A stretch of DNA of 64,000 nt, from positions 1 to 64,000 of the forward strand of contig NZ_AGAF01000169.1 of the NCBI RefSeq assembly GCF_000224515.1, given 5' to 3'. The stretch's first letter is position 1. Every line of letters begins with the position of its first letter. Of the stretch, positions 9,152 to 18,618 are shown in pieces. This DNA is from Desulfosporosinus sp. OT (GTDB lineage Bacteria > Bacillota > Desulfitobacteriia > Desulfitobacteriales > Desulfitobacteriaceae). A program made the position numbers and the translations under genes. The notes under the pieces were generated by a model, which did no database searches, was not told the origin of the DNA, and was given only the letters and a program-made list of their open reading frames with translations.

Positions 9152-9493
9152 CTATGGCTGATGAACGTACTTGCTTAGCTCTGCAATAAGCCCTCCAATA
9201 ACGGGCAAATTAAGGATGACGATACGTTTTAACAGGAAATAAGCCACTCCTGCGAGGAAACCGGCTCCCAGTGCAGTTCCTAGTCCTCGTACAAGACCGA
9301 CTACAAAATTAATCCAGATCAGTCGTCCTGGGCGATTTAGGTACGCTATGTATTCCGCCAATCTCATCTTTTCAAGAGTCACAGCCAATGATGTGACTTG
9401 ATGTCTTATGTAGGCCCACTCCTGAACTTGCAAAGGATTGACTTCTTCACTCGGAGAAGATGTTAATTCACCTTTTTCATCTAAAACGGTCAC
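9152..9493 (-). CDS. DUF5665 membrane-associated protein
   Basis: The 113-residue protein has a soluble N-terminal region, then LEKMRLAEYIAYLNRPGRL and a hydrophobic region (about residues 65-100, GLVRGLGTALGAGFLAGVAYFLL) forming one or two membrane segments. The LAEYI...YLN...RLIWINF block is what I recognise from DUF5665 proteins of spore-forming clostridia; their function is unknown. It is monocistronic, with a structured AT-rich leader region upstream. Confidence 0.75.
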   Translation of the reverse strand: MTVLDEKGELTSSPSEEVNPLQVQEWAYIRHQVTSLAVTLEKMRLAEYIAYLNRPGRLIWINFVVGLVRGLGTALGAGFLAGVAYFLLKRIVILNLPVIGGLIAELSKYVHQP

Positions 9494-9510
9494 TTTTTCA
9501 CCTCTTATTA

Positions 9511-9673
9511 AACATCAAATTCAGTGTTCCCATAGGCCGCTAAATTTACGCAGAGATTCAAAGATTACTTAGCTTGTACCAATCCTTCGGACACCTTGTA
9601 CAAGTCTTAGTTTCACTTATGTGAAAATTTGATGCGTATGCAGAAAGCCAGGAAATATTTCCTGACTTTTTTT
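9511..9673 (+). ncRNA. candidate structured RNA with plus-strand terminator
   Basis: The 262-bp gap between pduL and DUF5665 holds a closed fold: CATCAAATT (9511-9519) pairs with AATTTGATG (9624-9632), enclosing hairpin CTTGTAC/GTACAAG around TCC-TTC-GGA. A 16-bp perfect palindrome CAGGAAATATTTCCTG (9649-9664) follows, with a seven-T run on the plus strand, which is a good rho-independent terminator. No plus-strand gene precedes it. It could be a small RNA, or the outer fold could act in the DUF5665 leader on the minus strand. No known family recognised. Confidence 0.4.
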
Positions 9674-9755
9674 CAACCTAATGTGTCCGATTACTTTATG
9701 CAACGCTAATGGTATTACTTATAATGAAGAGACCCTACCCTGACGCAAATCAAAC

Positions 9756-10334
9756 TTAATCAAACGAAACGTCCAATTCCTGACCGTTAACCAAACTAAA
9801 TGCATTACCTTCATCTGTGTCTATATGCATATCCAAAGCATAATTGGCATTGACTCTGACAAGAACATGTTCAAAAATGCCCCCACGAACACCGGGAACT
9901 AGAACATGAACATGATCGCCGTCTATTAATGAGTACCGTTCTGCCTCATCGGGGGTCATGTGGATATGACGTGCTGCAAGCATCACGCCTTGCTCCAATT
10001 GAATGCGCCCCATCGGACCTTCTATAACTATACCAGGGGTTCCATCGAGCTTGCCTGAATCGCGAACAGGCGGCTTCACCCCCACTTTGAAGGTATCCGT
10101 CGCAGAAAGCTCCACTTGAGATTCTCTCCTTGCAGGTCCTAAAACACGAACTCCCGACATCGTGCCTTTCGGTCCAATAATGGTTACGGTCTCTTCACAA
10201 GCAAATTGACCTGGCTGGCTCAAGTCTTTCGTCTTTGTCAAGGTATGTCCTGCGCCAAAAAGTGCATCAATATGTTCCTGGGATAAATGAACGTGTCGAT
10301 TAGAAATACCAACGGGAACTTTAAAAGTTACCAT
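9756..10334 (-). CDS. pduL: PduL-type phosphate propanoyltransferase
   Basis: PduL enzymes convert acyl-CoA (propionyl- or acetyl-CoA) to acyl phosphate with two zinc ions. The 192-residue product has the paired PduL domains with metal ligands in NRHVHLS near the N-terminus and AARHIHMTPDEA in the second half, plus the GPARRESQVELSATD block. I chose ATG 10334, behind an AAGGAG site, because the family begins FKVPVGISNRHVHL. No encapsulation peptide or microcompartment shell gene is visible, so a free cytoplasmic enzyme is likely. Confidence 0.92.
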   Translation of the reverse strand: MVTFKVPVGISNRHVHLSQEHIDALFGAGHTLTKTKDLSQPGQFACEETVTIIGPKGTMSGVRVLGPARRESQVELSATDTFKVGVKPPVRDSGKLDGTPGIVIEGPMGRIQLEQGVMLAARHIHMTPDEAERYSLIDGDHVHVLVPGVRGGIFEHVLVRVNANYALDMHIDTDEGNAFSLVNGQELDVSFD

Positions 10335-10413
10335 ACTAATTATCATCTCCTTGTTAATTACTGTCCATTTTTCATTTTGCCGAAAAAAATACAATTTTAT
10401 AATTAATATTTAA

Positions 10414-10452
10414 AAGGACCGAGGCAGTAAAGTTCGTACTGCCTCGGTCCTT
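10414..10452 (-). terminator. intrinsic terminator downstream of comB
   Basis: Sixteen-bp arms AAGGACCGAGGCAGTA/TACTGCCTCGGTCCTT around a 7-nt loop, followed by TTTTAAAT on the minus strand. It lies 69 bp past the comB stop codon. Confidence 0.88.
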
Positions 10453-10521
10453 ATTGTACTTGGATATCTAAACTGCGGAGGGACGGTTGAATCGACATCA
10501 CCTAGTTATAGGGGGGCCTCT

Positions 10522-11253
10522 TCACTCCTTCGTCAACCAAACAATTTCCCCATCTTCGAAGGCTGGGATAATCGGCAAAATGTTAGGGGTAGAACAATAA
10601 ATTAAATCTCGTTCAAACCCTAAAGAAATGAGTTTTTTTCCATGAGCTGAATCTCTGATCTTATCTATGATATGGGTCTCTGAGCTGCGATATAATATAC
10701 GTGCAGCTTCACCCAAATCATTAAGCACAACATTCGGCCCTAACGCATCAATAAGCATTCCCGCACAAAGAGTATCGGGCAGATCAAAACGTTCTTCTGT
10801 ACCAGCACAAAACACCACAACCCCATCGAATTTACAGTTGTTTTCAAATTGCTTAACAATCGCCAAAACAATGCTCTGCATATTCAGAAATGAAGCCATC
10901 CATATCATAGGCGCAGCACTTGCATCGCGAATAGCTCTTGTGCCATTCGTCGTTGTCATAATGACTCGCTTGCCACCTACCTTCTCTGGAACGTAGTCAA
11001 AGGGTGAATTGCCGAGATCAAATCCTTCCATCGGCAGCCCATAGCGTTCCCCCCCTAATAATGACCCCGGAAGGGTTAAACGCTTTTCCAAGGCCTCTTC
11101 TGGTGTAAGCGCTGGTATTATAGCCTGACACCCGTTAGCCAAAGCAGTCACCATGGTACTTGTGGCTCGTAAAACATCAATTACGATGACTAATTTATCT
11201 TCTAGGTAGGGTAAAAGCGGCGAACCCGCATTTGGTAATACTTCAATCTGCAT
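10522..11253 (-). CDS. comB: ComB-family 2-phosphosulfolactate phosphatase
   Basis: ComB enzymes hydrolyse 2-phosphosulfolactate, a step of coenzyme M synthesis in archaea, and homologues occur in many bacteria that lack coenzyme M. The 243-residue length and the motifs VIDVLRATSTMVTAL, GGERYGLPMEGFDLGNSP, TTTNGTRAI and FCAGTEERFDLPDTLCAG fit the family well. The substrate in this organism is not known from context; neighbours are pduL downstream and the glycine-cleavage genes upstream, each in its own transcript. Confidence 0.88.
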   Translation of the reverse strand: MQIEVLPNAGSPLLPYLEDKLVIVIDVLRATSTMVTALANGCQAIIPALTPEEALEKRLTLPGSLLGGERYGLPMEGFDLGNSPFDYVPEKVGGKRVIMTTTNGTRAIRDASAAPMIWMASFLNMQSIVLAIVKQFENNCKFDGVVVFCAGTEERFDLPDTLCAGMLIDALGPNVVLNDLGEAARILYRSSETHIIDKIRDSAHGKKLISLGFERDLIYCSTPNILPIIPAFEDGEIVWLTKE

Positions 11254-11431
11254 GCAATCACCCCCATCCCTGAGTTATAATTTATTACACTATTTCTGTT
11301 TCCATAGAAATTGGCATTTTACCTACCTTAATATTACTCATTCAACCTTTCAACCGGAAATCCTGCAAATATTTCAAAAGAATAGCGTCTCTTAACTTTT
11401 GCCAAGCAAAATACGGTTATGTTTGGGTTAA

Positions 11432-11465
11432 AAATGCCACTCTTTCTCGAGAAAGAGTGGCATTT
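11432..11465 (-). terminator. intrinsic terminator of the glycine-cleavage operon
   Basis: A perfect 34-bp palindrome, arms AAATGCCACTCTTTCTC/GAGAAAGAGTGGCATTT, 37 bp after gcvPB, followed on the minus strand by TTAACC. The adjoining T-run is short, but the hairpin is very strong. Confidence 0.85.
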
Positions 11466-11502
11466 CAACTTATTCACAAATCACTTATATCAACCTATCA
11501 TT

Positions 11503-12969
11503 TTAACTATTACGCCAACGCAGGTTCGGTTTTCGCGACGCACTTACTTCGTCTAACCGCGTTACTAACGTGGTATGCGGCGCGTTCTTGACGAGATCAG
11601 TCTCACTTCGAGCTTCCTCTGCAATTCGGATGAGCACCTGTGCAAATTCATCAAGCGTTTCCACACTTTCAGTTTCTGTTGGCTCGATCATCATAGCCTC
11701 TTCGACAATCATCGGGAAATAAATGGTCGGTGGATGATAACCATAGTCCAATATGCGTTTGGCGATATCTAAAGTATGCACCCCGGTAGATTTGAGATTT
11801 TTTGGGGTAATAATAAATTCGTGTTTACATACTCGTTCAAACGGTAGAAAGTAGTGTTCTTTGAGAATACTCATTAAGTAGTTAGCATTCAAAACTGCAT
11901 TCTCAGAAGCCGCCTTCAGCCCTTGCCCACCAAGGCTTCGAATATAGGCATAGGCCTTAACAAGCACTGAGAAATTCGCATAGAATGAACGTACTCGGCC
12001 AATCGAAAGCGGTAAATTCTCCTCAAGTGTAAATGTCCCATCATCCTGACGAATCACCATAGGCTTGGGCAGGAAAGGCACCAAGAACTCCTTGACTCCG
12101 ACTGGTCCAGACCCTGGCCCTCCGCCTCCGTGAGGCGTAGAGAACGTTTTGTGCAAATTCAAATGTACAATGTCGAAACCCATGTCCCCTGGACGAGCGA
12201 TACCCATAATCGCATTGGTATTCGCTCCGTCATAGTACAATAACCCTCCTACGTCATGAATCACCTTAGTAATTTCTAAAATATTTTCATCAAAGAGTCC
12301 CACCGTGTTAGGATTCGTTAACATAAGCGCAGCAACCTCATCATTAACGGCTTTTTTCAAAGCCTCAAGATCGACCCCTCCGCGCTCATTGGATGGAACC
12401 TGGATAATGTCATAACCGACCATCGCTGCCGTCGCCGGGTTGGTGCCATGGGCTGAATCTGGAACAATCACTTTTGTGCGTTTATTATCTTGACGGTGTT
12501 CATGATAGGCTTTAATAATTAACATCCCTGTCATTTCACCATGAGCACCAGCAGCAGGCTGGAGAGTAAACCCGTCCATTCCGGTCAATTCACAAAAATC
12601 GTCTTGAAGTTCTGCCATAAGCTGCAGAGCCCCTTGAGTCATTGACTCGGGCTGGTAGGGATGAAGGGCTGTAAAGCCGGGCAGGCGAGCTAATCTTTCG
12701 TTGACCTTCGGGTTATATTTCATAGTGCAAGACCCCAGTGGATAAAACCCAGTATCCAAACCATAATTGAAGGTGGACAACCGTGTAAAGTGACGAACGA
12801 CATCCACTTCCGCTAGTTCTGGGAGGTGCGAGTCCAGCTCCTGCTGGGAGAGCATATGTTTAGGAATCATCATTTCGACAGGAACTTCCGGTACATCGCA
12901 AGCAGGCAAGCTAACGGCACTTCGTCCACTGGCGCTGAGCTCAAAAAGAAGCGGTTCTAATGTTCTCAT
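11503..12969 (-). CDS. gcvPB: glycine dehydrogenase (decarboxylating) subunit 2
   Basis: With GcvPA forms the PLP-dependent P-protein that decarboxylates glycine and loads the aminomethyl group on lipoyl-GcvH. The 488-residue protein carries the PLP lysine in [18 protein letters not shown] (near residue 275) and [12 protein letters not shown] upstream. Its start overlaps the gcvPA stop by 4 bp. It is the last gene of the riboswitch-controlled operon. Confidence 0.97.
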   Translation of the reverse strand: MRTLEPLLFELSASGRSAVSLPACDVPEVPVEMMIPKHMLSQQELDSHLPELAEVDVVRHFTRLSTFNYGLDTGFYPLGSCTMKYNPKVNERLARLPGFTALHPYQPESMTQGALQLMAELQDDFCELTGMDGFTLQPAAGAHGEMTGMLIIKAYHEHRQDNKRTKVIVPDSAHGTNPATAAMVGYDIIQVPSNERGGVDLEALKKAVNDEVAALMLTNPNTVGLFDENILEITKVIHDVGGLLYYDGANTNAIMGIARPGDMGFDIVHLNLHKTFSTPHGGGGPGSGPVGVKEFLVPFLPKPMVIRQDDGTFTLEENLPLSIGRVRSFYANFSVLVKAYAYIRSLGGQGLKAASENAVLNANYLMSILKEHYFLPFERVCKHEFIITPKNLKSTGVHTLDIAKRILDYGYHPPTIYFPMIVEEAMMIEPTETESVETLDEFAQVLIRIAEEARSETDLVKNAPHTTLVTRLDEVSASRKPNLRWRNS

Positions 12970-14306
12970 TGGATCTCCCCCAATCTGGCCACGAGCCGAT
13001 CAATATCTGCTTTGCACTTCGTTTCCGTCACACAGAAAAGAAGGTGATGATCAAGTTCAAGATAGAAACGGGCCAGATCAAGGCCTCCGATAATTTGATC
13101 TTCTAGGAGCAAGGCATTAACTTTAGCCGGCTCAATCTTCGTCTCAACCATAAATTCATGGAAGAATGGCCCTGGGAAAGCTAAAGACATTCCTGGGATT
13201 TTAGCGATCTCTCTTGAGGCATAATGAGCGTTCTGCAAATTCAGGTACGCTAATTCCTTGATTCCTGTTTTCCCGAGAGCACTCAAGTGCATGGTAAAAG
13301 CCAATGCGCAAAGCGCTTCATTGGAGCAAATATTGGACGTAGCTTTTTCCCGCCGAATATGTTGCTCGCGTGCCTGAAGAGTTAAAACGTATCCCTTTCT
13401 CCCGTTTTTGTCTGTGGCAACACCTACAATCCGCCCTGGCATCCGGCGGACGTATTTGTCCCTGGTAGCCAAGAATCCCAGATAAGGGCCTCCAAAATTT
13501 AAGGGGTTGCCTAGAGCTTGCCCTTCGCCTACAACAATGTCTGCTCCAATTTCTCCTGGGGATTTTAATAGTCCCAAAGAAATTGGATTGACTGCCATGA
13601 CCACCAAGGCCCCCTTGGCATGAGCAAGTTGTACAATTTCCTCAGCGCTTTCAAGACTTCCAAAAAAATTGGGATTCTGCACAAGCACTCCTGCAATATC
13701 CTCTTGTAGAGCTGCTTCAAGGGCTGACAAATCTGTCACGCCATCTTTATACGGAATTTCGATAAGATTTACACCCCGTGGCGGTAGATAGGTCTTCATG
13801 ACTTCGCGATATTCGGGATGCACTGTTTGCATTACGAGTACCTTTTTACGTCGTGTCGCATCGCAACACATGAGGGCGGCTTCTGCAAAAGCTGAAGCCC
13901 CTTCATACATGGATGCATTAGCCGCATCCATTCCAGTTAACTCGCAGACTAACGTTTGATATTCATAGATCGCCTGAAGTGTCCCTTGACTAATCTCCGG
14001 TTGGTACGGTGTATACGCAGTGTAGAATTCGGAACGCAATAACAATTGATCCACAAAACTCGGAATAAAATGTTCGTAAGCACCGGCTCCGAGGTACGAA
14101 CTGTATTCTTCCACCGTTTTATTTCGACTTGCCAAACCTTTGACGTGTTTGACCAATTCCTGCTCGGCCATCCCCCCCCGAATAGCAAGAGGACGTTGCA
14201 AGCGAACTTGCGTTGGAATATCCGCAAAGAGCTCCTCAACAGACTTAACCCCAATACGGCTTAAAAGTTTTTCCTGCTGGCTGTCCGTATTCGGTACAAA
14301 ATTCAT
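12966..14306 (-). CDS. gcvPA: glycine dehydrogenase (decarboxylating) subunit 1
   Basis: The N-terminal half of the P-protein, normal for the two-subunit form of Firmicutes and archaea. The 446-residue product shows [23 protein letters not shown] sequence (here [12 protein letters not shown]), [18 protein letters not shown], and [19 protein letters not shown]. It lacks the PLP lysine, as expected, since that lies in GcvPB. It follows gcvH by one base. Confidence 0.96.
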   Translation of the reverse strand: MNFVPNTDSQQEKLLSRIGVKSVEELFADIPTQVRLQRPLAIRGGMAEQELVKHVKGLASRNKTVEEYSSYLGAGAYEHFIPSFVDQLLLRSEFYTAYTPYQPEISQGTLQAIYEYQTLVCELTGMDAANASMYEGASAFAEAALMCCDATRRKKVLVMQTVHPEYREVMKTYLPPRGVNLIEIPYKDGVTDLSALEAALQEDIAGVLVQNPNFFGSLESAEEIVQLAHAKGALVVMAVNPISLGLLKSPGEIGADIVVGEGQALGNPLNFGGPYLGFLATRDKYVRRMPGRIVGVATDKNGRKGYVLTLQAREQHIRREKATSNICSNEALCALAFTMHLSALGKTGIKELAYLNLQNAHYASREIAKIPGMSLAFPGPFFHEFMVETKIEPAKVNALLLEDQIIGGLDLARFYLELDHHLLFCVTETKCKADIDRLVARLGEIQ

Positions 14307-14307
14307 T

Positions 14308-14694
14308 TTAATGTTCCTCCTCTAATAAAAACGTTTCATACTCAGCAGCCGTCATCATGTTTTTAAGAGGGGCTAAATCATCGGCAGCAACTTTAATTAA
14401 CCATCCCTCCCCGTAAGGATCACTGTTAAGCAAATCGGGTGCATCCAGGACCAGAGTATTCACCTCAACAATCTTGCCACTGATTGAAGCAGAAATATCC
14501 GAGACGGCTTTCACCGATTCCACCGTACCGTATGATTCTCCAACTGTTACCATTGAACCTTCATCGGGAAGTTCTACAAATACAACATCCCCGAGGCTTT
14601 CTTGCGCATGATCTGTAATCCCAAACGTCACAATATTTCCCTCAACCTTAGCATACTCATGGTCTTTGTTATACTTCATATCTACTGGATTCAT
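14308..14694 (-). CDS. gcvH: glycine cleavage system H protein
   Basis: Lipoyl carrier of the glycine cleavage complex. The 128-residue protein has the lipoylation site Lys62 in [12 protein letters not shown] and the preceding [12 protein letters not shown]. The start has a clear GGAGGAT site. It lies 127 bp after gcvT, a gap with no other recognisable feature, and is translated just ahead of gcvPA. Confidence 0.97.
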   Translation of the reverse strand: MNPVDMKYNKDHEYAKVEGNIVTFGITDHAQESLGDVVFVELPDEGSMVTVGESYGTVESVKAVSDISASISGKIVEVNTLVLDAPDLLNSDPYGEGWLIKVAADDLAPLKNMMTAAEYETFLLEEEH

Positions 14695-14821
14695 GAAATC
14701 ATCCTCCTAATATTTTTGTGTTATCTTACCCTAAGGGCATCTAGAAAAATCCACTTCACGCAGACGTCCTCTTCAATTCAGAGTAAAAACTTGACCGCAA
14801 CTTCTCGCCTCGTGCTTTACC

Positions 14822-15919
14822 TTAGTTCCCTCGTTTATAAAACAAAGTGGGGATCATTTTAGCTTGCACCGTTTTCCCACGAATCAACACGTCCAGGCTG
14901 TCACCTTGAACTGCCAAATCCGCGCGAATAAGTCCCAATGCTATATTTTTATTAAGAGTCGGGGAGAAAGAACCTGAAGTGACAAATCCGATGTTTTCGC
15001 CATTCTTTTGAAGTGGGTAATGAGAACGAGCGATTCCCCGCCCAATCATTTCAAGGCCTACAAGCTTACGCGGTATTCCTTGTTCCTTTTGGGCTTGGAG
15101 TGCATCCCTACCGATAAACGCTGTTTTATCTAATTTAACAAAAGCACTCAGACCCGCTTCCAACGGAGAAATTTCTGGACCTAACTCATTTCCATACAAA
15201 GGAAGGCGTGCCTCAAATCGCAAAGTGTCACGGGCACCCAAGCCAATCGGTTCTACACCTTCCGCTGCACCAATCTCTAAAATTCTTTGCCATAATTGCC
15301 TTACATATTCAGGAGCAACATAGATTTCAAACCCGTCTTCTCCGGTATAACCCGTGCGTGAGATAAGACATTGTACGCTGTCAATTTTCCCGTGTTGGAA
15401 TGCATAATATTTAATTTTGGACAGATTAATGTTGGAAATACGTTGTAAAATAGTTTCTGCAAGAGGTCCTTGCAAAGCGATTTGGGCATACTGATCGGTG
15501 ACGTTGTCAACACTCACGTCAAAGTTTTTAACCTGTTTAAGCATCCAGGTGTAATCCTTATCGGTGTTAGAAGCATTCACGACGATAAAAAAGTGATTTG
15601 AATCATAACGATAAACGAGCAAATCATCGACAATACCGCCGTCAGGATAACACATAGGCGAATAAAGAATTTTCCCATCTTCAAGTTTACTTACATCATT
15701 TGTAATCAACATCTGGACAAATTCCAGTGCTTCTTTACCATGGACATCAATCTCTCCCATATGTGAAACATCAAAAAGCCCTGCCTTTGTGCGGACGGTC
15801 TGGTGTTCTTCAATTACACCAGCATACTGAACTGGCATTTCCCAACCGCCAAAGTCGATTAGCTTAGCTTTTGCAACCTGATGTCCCTCGTAAAGAGGGG
15901 TTCTTTTTAGTTCGACCAT
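14822..15919 (-). CDS. gcvT: aminomethyltransferase (glycine cleavage T protein)
   Basis: Transfers the methylene group from GcvH to tetrahydrofolate and releases ammonia. The 365-residue protein has the family N-terminus (RTPLYEGHQVAKAKLIDFGGW), folate-site sequence MGEIDVHGKEALEFVQ, and GLGARDTLRFEA. The ATG follows a GGAGGAGG site. It is the first gene behind the tandem glycine riboswitch. Confidence 0.97.
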   Translation of the reverse strand: MVELKRTPLYEGHQVAKAKLIDFGGWEMPVQYAGVIEEHQTVRTKAGLFDVSHMGEIDVHGKEALEFVQMLITNDVSKLEDGKILYSPMCYPDGGIVDDLLVYRYDSNHFFIVVNASNTDKDYTWMLKQVKNFDVSVDNVTDQYAQIALQGPLAETILQRISNINLSKIKYYAFQHGKIDSVQCLISRTGYTGEDGFEIYVAPEYVRQLWQRILEIGAAEGVEPIGLGARDTLRFEARLPLYGNELGPEISPLEAGLSAFVKLDKTAFIGRDALQAQKEQGIPRKLVGLEMIGRGIARSHYPLQKNGENIGFVTSGSFSPTLNKNIALGLIRADLAVQGDSLDVLIRGKTVQAKMIPTLFYKRGN

Positions 15920-15992
15920 ATTGGCACCTCCTCCATTCTGTCATTCATTTTGCTTGATGCCGTAAACGGTATGAGAGTTGACTAGCATAAAA

Positions 15993-16032
15993 AAGGACAG
16001 AGAAGATGCGTCATCGCACCTTCTCTGTCCTT
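15993..16032 (-). terminator. terminator of the glycine riboswitch expression platform
   Basis: Hairpin with arms AAGGACAGAGAAGRTGCG and complement (18 bp, one imperfect pair) and then TTTTTTA on the minus strand, placed between the second aptamer and gcvT. Its 5' arm touches the end of aptamer 2, so ligand binding can decide whether it forms. Confidence 0.88.
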
Positions 16033-16204
16033 GAACCTGAGAGATTCGCCGTTCCCGGCTTCCCCTTTGGTGTTCTCTATGTAAGAGAAACTCTCCAGAG
16101 TACCGTCTTCTAGCAGTACTTTTGCCTGAGAGTTTCCTCCCTCGAAAAGCAATTTCAAGGGATTTTCTCCTTCGGCGTCTGGGTTTTCCAGATCTCTCCC
16201 ACTA
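16022..16204 (-). promoter_or_regulatory. tandem glycine riboswitch controlling gcvT-gcvH-gcvPA-gcvPB
   Basis: On the minus strand two aptamers follow each other: aptamer 1 begins GTGGGAGAGATCTGG, carries GACGCCGAAGGAG and ends CTCAGGCAAAAGTAC...CTCTGGAGAG; aptamer 2 has ACACCAAAGGGGAAGCCGGG and ends in AATCTCTCAGGTTCAAGGAC. The GCCGAAGGRG and CTCAGGY-AAAR cores are signature glycine-aptamer sequences. It precedes the glycine cleavage operon, so it should turn the operon on when glycine is abundant. Confidence 0.95.
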
Positions 16205-16315
16205 GTGTCATCCGATATAAATTATTTAGTATTTACTATATAGTAAGCCTTTTCTCTTATTTAGTCTAGTGCCTTTTGATTAATTTCTTCGGATAATGTC
16301 GTGACAATAACTAGC

Positions 16316-16350
16316 AAAAAATCCCGTCCCTCTTACAAAGGGACGAGATC
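16316..16350 (-). terminator. intrinsic terminator after the divIVA-region operon
   Basis: Arms ATCTCGTCCCT/AGGGACGGGAT (one G-T pair) then TTTTTTG on the minus strand. It lies 158 bp after the stop of the last gene (16508) and isolates that operon from the glycine riboswitch transcript. Confidence 0.85.
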
Positions 16351-16507
16351 ACTCGCCGTATCACTCTGTCTCCCTAAACAATACTCAGATGTTTCATATA
16401 CCGCATTCCGCGAATAAATAAAAATTATTTAATATATAAATAAAACTCATTTAACCCAGATAACCTTTTCATATGTTCTATGCCGAATCATCTTGTATAA
16501 GTAATAA

Positions 16508-16981
16508 TTAATCCTTTAAAATAACTTTACGCAGGATAGTGACAAGCTTTGCTTGTCCTTCCGACTCAATCGGATCCACCATCCACAGACACAGAAAAGA
16601 AATTTTGCGGCTCTTCCATTCCTGCACGTACGTATCCATGTTTTCTTTAGAAAGGTATAAATGCGTCGGATCCTGTGAAGACATTAAACTCACAACGACA
16701 CAACGTTGCTCAATGTTATCCATAACTTGAAATGCACGATCGAGCAAATCATCGCTCCCGGTCATTAACACATCTCCCGGGCGAAAATTGTGACTTGCTT
16801 CAGCAAATCCAACACTAAAAATATTAATATTTTTTGAATCTGATTGCAAATCGTCAATGGAAGGTAAGAGTTCGACCTCTTGGCGTCCTACCTTGCCAAC
16901 GTAAATCTGATTCTCATCCTGATGCAATCCAAATCCTTGAATGAGAAAGTCGGGAGATATCTCACAAATTATTCTATTCAT
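16508..16981 (-). CDS. unknown protein of the divIVA operon
   Basis: I do not recognise this 157-residue protein. It starts MNRIICEISPDFLIQGFGL, has no signal peptide or membrane helix, and alternates beta-like and helical segments; RPGDVLMTGSDDLLDRAFQ and RCVVVSLMSSQDPTHLY may form a small Rossmann-like core. The ATG at 16981 was chosen for its AGAAGG site; an upstream start would add 16 residues. It follows divIVA by 86 bp and ends the cell-division block, ahead of a terminator, so a link to division or the cell envelope is possible from context only. Confidence 0.7.
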   Translation of the reverse strand: MNRIICEISPDFLIQGFGLHQDENQIYVGKVGRQEVELLPSIDDLQSDSKNINIFSVGFAEASHNFRPGDVLMTGSDDLLDRAFQVMDNIEQRCVVVSLMSSQDPTHLYLSKENMDTYVQEWKSRKISFLCLWMVDPIESEGQAKLVTILRKVILKD

Positions 16982-17067
16982 CGGTGACAATCCTTCTCCT
17001 TCAAAGTTATCTGTAGAACATTTTAACACGAAACTAAGCTAATTCGCAACAACAGAGCACTAAGCCC

Positions 17068-17529
17068 TTAAGCTATGACTTCATTCTGTCCTTGCAAATT
17101 CGCCAAATCGAGGTGGGCAAGCAGGAAAGACTTTAGTTGAGTCCTGAGTAAATCACGATTTCTCATAAGTCCCTGTATATCTTCTTGAATTTCGTCCCAC
17201 CTTTTCTGTGCTTCAGACACTTTGTTTTGTTTTTCATGTTCGGCTTCCCTCAACAAGAGTTCGGCCTCATGACGTGCCGCCTGCTTAACTTCTTCTGCCG
17301 TTTGTTGAGCTAAAACCAGAGTCTGCTGCAGAGTATTCTCTAACTGACGATAGTGGCTAATTTCCGTTTCCAACCCTTTTGTCTTTTCTCGGAGTTCGAA
17401 GTTCTCGGCGTAAATGGTTTCAAACTCCTGGCTCACGTTCTCGAGAAACTTCTCAACTTCCTCGCATTGATAACCTCGTACTCCTTTGCGAAATGTTTTA
17501 TTGCGAATATCAAGAGGCGTCATCTGCAT
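17068..17529 (-). CDS. divIVA: DivIVA-domain cell division/polarity protein
   Basis: DivIVA proteins bind negatively curved membrane at septa and poles and recruit partners. The 153-residue product has the N-terminal DivIVA lipid-binding domain (MTPLDIRNKTFRKGVRGYQ, then EEVEKFLENV) and a long coiled coil to about residue 135. The start follows GGAGGG by 6 nt. The sepF-yggT-ylmH-divIVA order is the standard Gram-positive arrangement downstream of ftsZ-region genes. Confidence 0.95.
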   Translation of the reverse strand: MQMTPLDIRNKTFRKGVRGYQCEEVEKFLENVSQEFETIYAENFELREKTKGLETEISHYRQLENTLQQTLVLAQQTAEEVKQAARHEAELLLREAEHEKQNKVSEAQKRWDEIQEDIQGLMRNRDLLRTQLKSFLLAHLDLANLQGQNEVIA

Positions 17530-17542
17530 CTCTCTTTCCCTC

Positions 17543-18340
17543 CTAATGCCGTTGTGACCGGAAAAGAACGATTTTCCAAGCCGTCCGTTCTTTGCGGGTC
17601 TGGGAACATTCCAAAAATTTTATACGCCCCTGCCCTCGGCAAGAAATTATATCGCCAGGTCGCACTTCTGCTTCCGCTTTGCTCACCACAAGACCGTCTC
17701 GTCTTACTTTACCTTGCGTAATCCACTGCAGCGCGTTAGACCTCGCAACCCCAAACGCATTGGCAATCAGCGCATCGATACGTGATGAATTAACTGTGAT
17801 ACGGCTTTCTTCACCTAAGTCAGGATACACATCTGGTTTTTCGCAATAAAGTGAAACTTCAATCTTTTCACGCCCTGCCTGTATCCAATGATCTATTAAA
17901 AACGAAGCAATCTCTGCCGTCGTGGCTATATAGAAACCCCGCCGACCCGCTTGAATGTCCCCCAACACATCTCGTTTAAACCCCAGACCCATAAGGGATC
18001 CCAAGATCTGGCGATGTTCCAGTTGAGCACGTGAATCCGATGGACGCACCCAGATGAGCGAAATGTCGGCATCTGTGGGATCCAGGGTTTCTCCCCAAGG
18101 ACCCACAATAATCCGAACACGTTCTGCTTCAGGAAACCCTCCCTCAGTCCTAAACGAAAGATGTTCCTTCCTCAGAACAGCCTCAGCCCACTCCCGCATA
18201 GCAAAGCTTAAAAAAGGGGTGACTTGTTTTAACTCCTTTTTGAGCACCCCATCCACTTGATCTAAAAAATGGGCTGCTTCCAGACGCATTTCCTTTTCAC
18301 TCCAAAATCCAAGGCTACTTCGATCTACCGAATGTTTCAT
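17543..18340 (-). CDS. ylmH: YlmH-type S4-domain RNA-binding protein
   Basis: The 265-residue protein has a C-terminal S4 RNA-binding domain (about residues 185-245: SRIDALIANAFGVARSNALQWITQGKVRRDG) and the YlmH N-terminal region. YlmH homologues act on stalled 50S subunits in ribosome-associated quality control, and mutants can show division effects. It lies 4 bp after yggT and 13 bp before divIVA, so it is co-transcribed. Confidence 0.92.
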   Translation of the reverse strand: MKHSVDRSSLGFWSEKEMRLEAAHFLDQVDGVLKKELKQVTPFLSFAMREWAEAVLRKEHLSFRTEGGFPEAERVRIIVGPWGETLDPTDADISLIWVRPSDSRAQLEHRQILGSLMGLGFKRDVLGDIQAGRRGFYIATTAEIASFLIDHWIQAGREKIEVSLYCEKPDVYPDLGEESRITVNSSRIDALIANAFGVARSNALQWITQGKVRRDGLVVSKAEAEVRPGDIISCRGQGRIKFLECSQTRKERTAWKIVLFRSQRH

Positions 18341-18344
18341 GCTA

Positions 18345-18605
18345 TTAGAAAAGCCTCCAGATCAAAGATCGAATGAGTTCCAATACGATGATAGCAATCA
18401 TCGGGGAAAAATCGACTGGCATAGCACCCCCGCCGATTTGAAAGCGTTGAAAAGGCTTAATTATTGGATCTGTCACGTCATAAAGAAGGGTAACCAGCTT
18501 ATTATTGTACGATATCAGATTCGGTACAAAAGAAAGGATTGCCCGAATCACAATCGCATAAATAAGAATTGTAATCACCTTATCAATAACTTGGATTAAA
18601 ATAAT
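18345..18605 (-). CDS. yggT: YggT/YlmG-family membrane protein, probable ATT start
   Basis: Small membrane protein with two hydrophobic helices; the family is linked to division and osmotic or chloroplast envelope roles. From GTG 18578 the product would be 77 residues, beginning ITILIYAIVIRAILSF, which loses the start of helix 1 and has no ribosome-binding site. The frame is open upstream through IILIQVIDK, typical of the family, and an AAGGAGG site lies 8 nt before an ATT codon at 18605. I therefore place the start at this rare codon (86 residues). The site overlaps the sepF stop. Confidence 0.8.
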   Translation of the reverse strand: MILIQVIDKVITILIYAIVIRAILSFVPNLISYNNKLVTLLYDVTDPIIKPFQRFQIGGGAMPVDFSPMIAIIVLELIRSLIWRLF

Positions 18606-18618
18606 AAGAAATCCCTCC

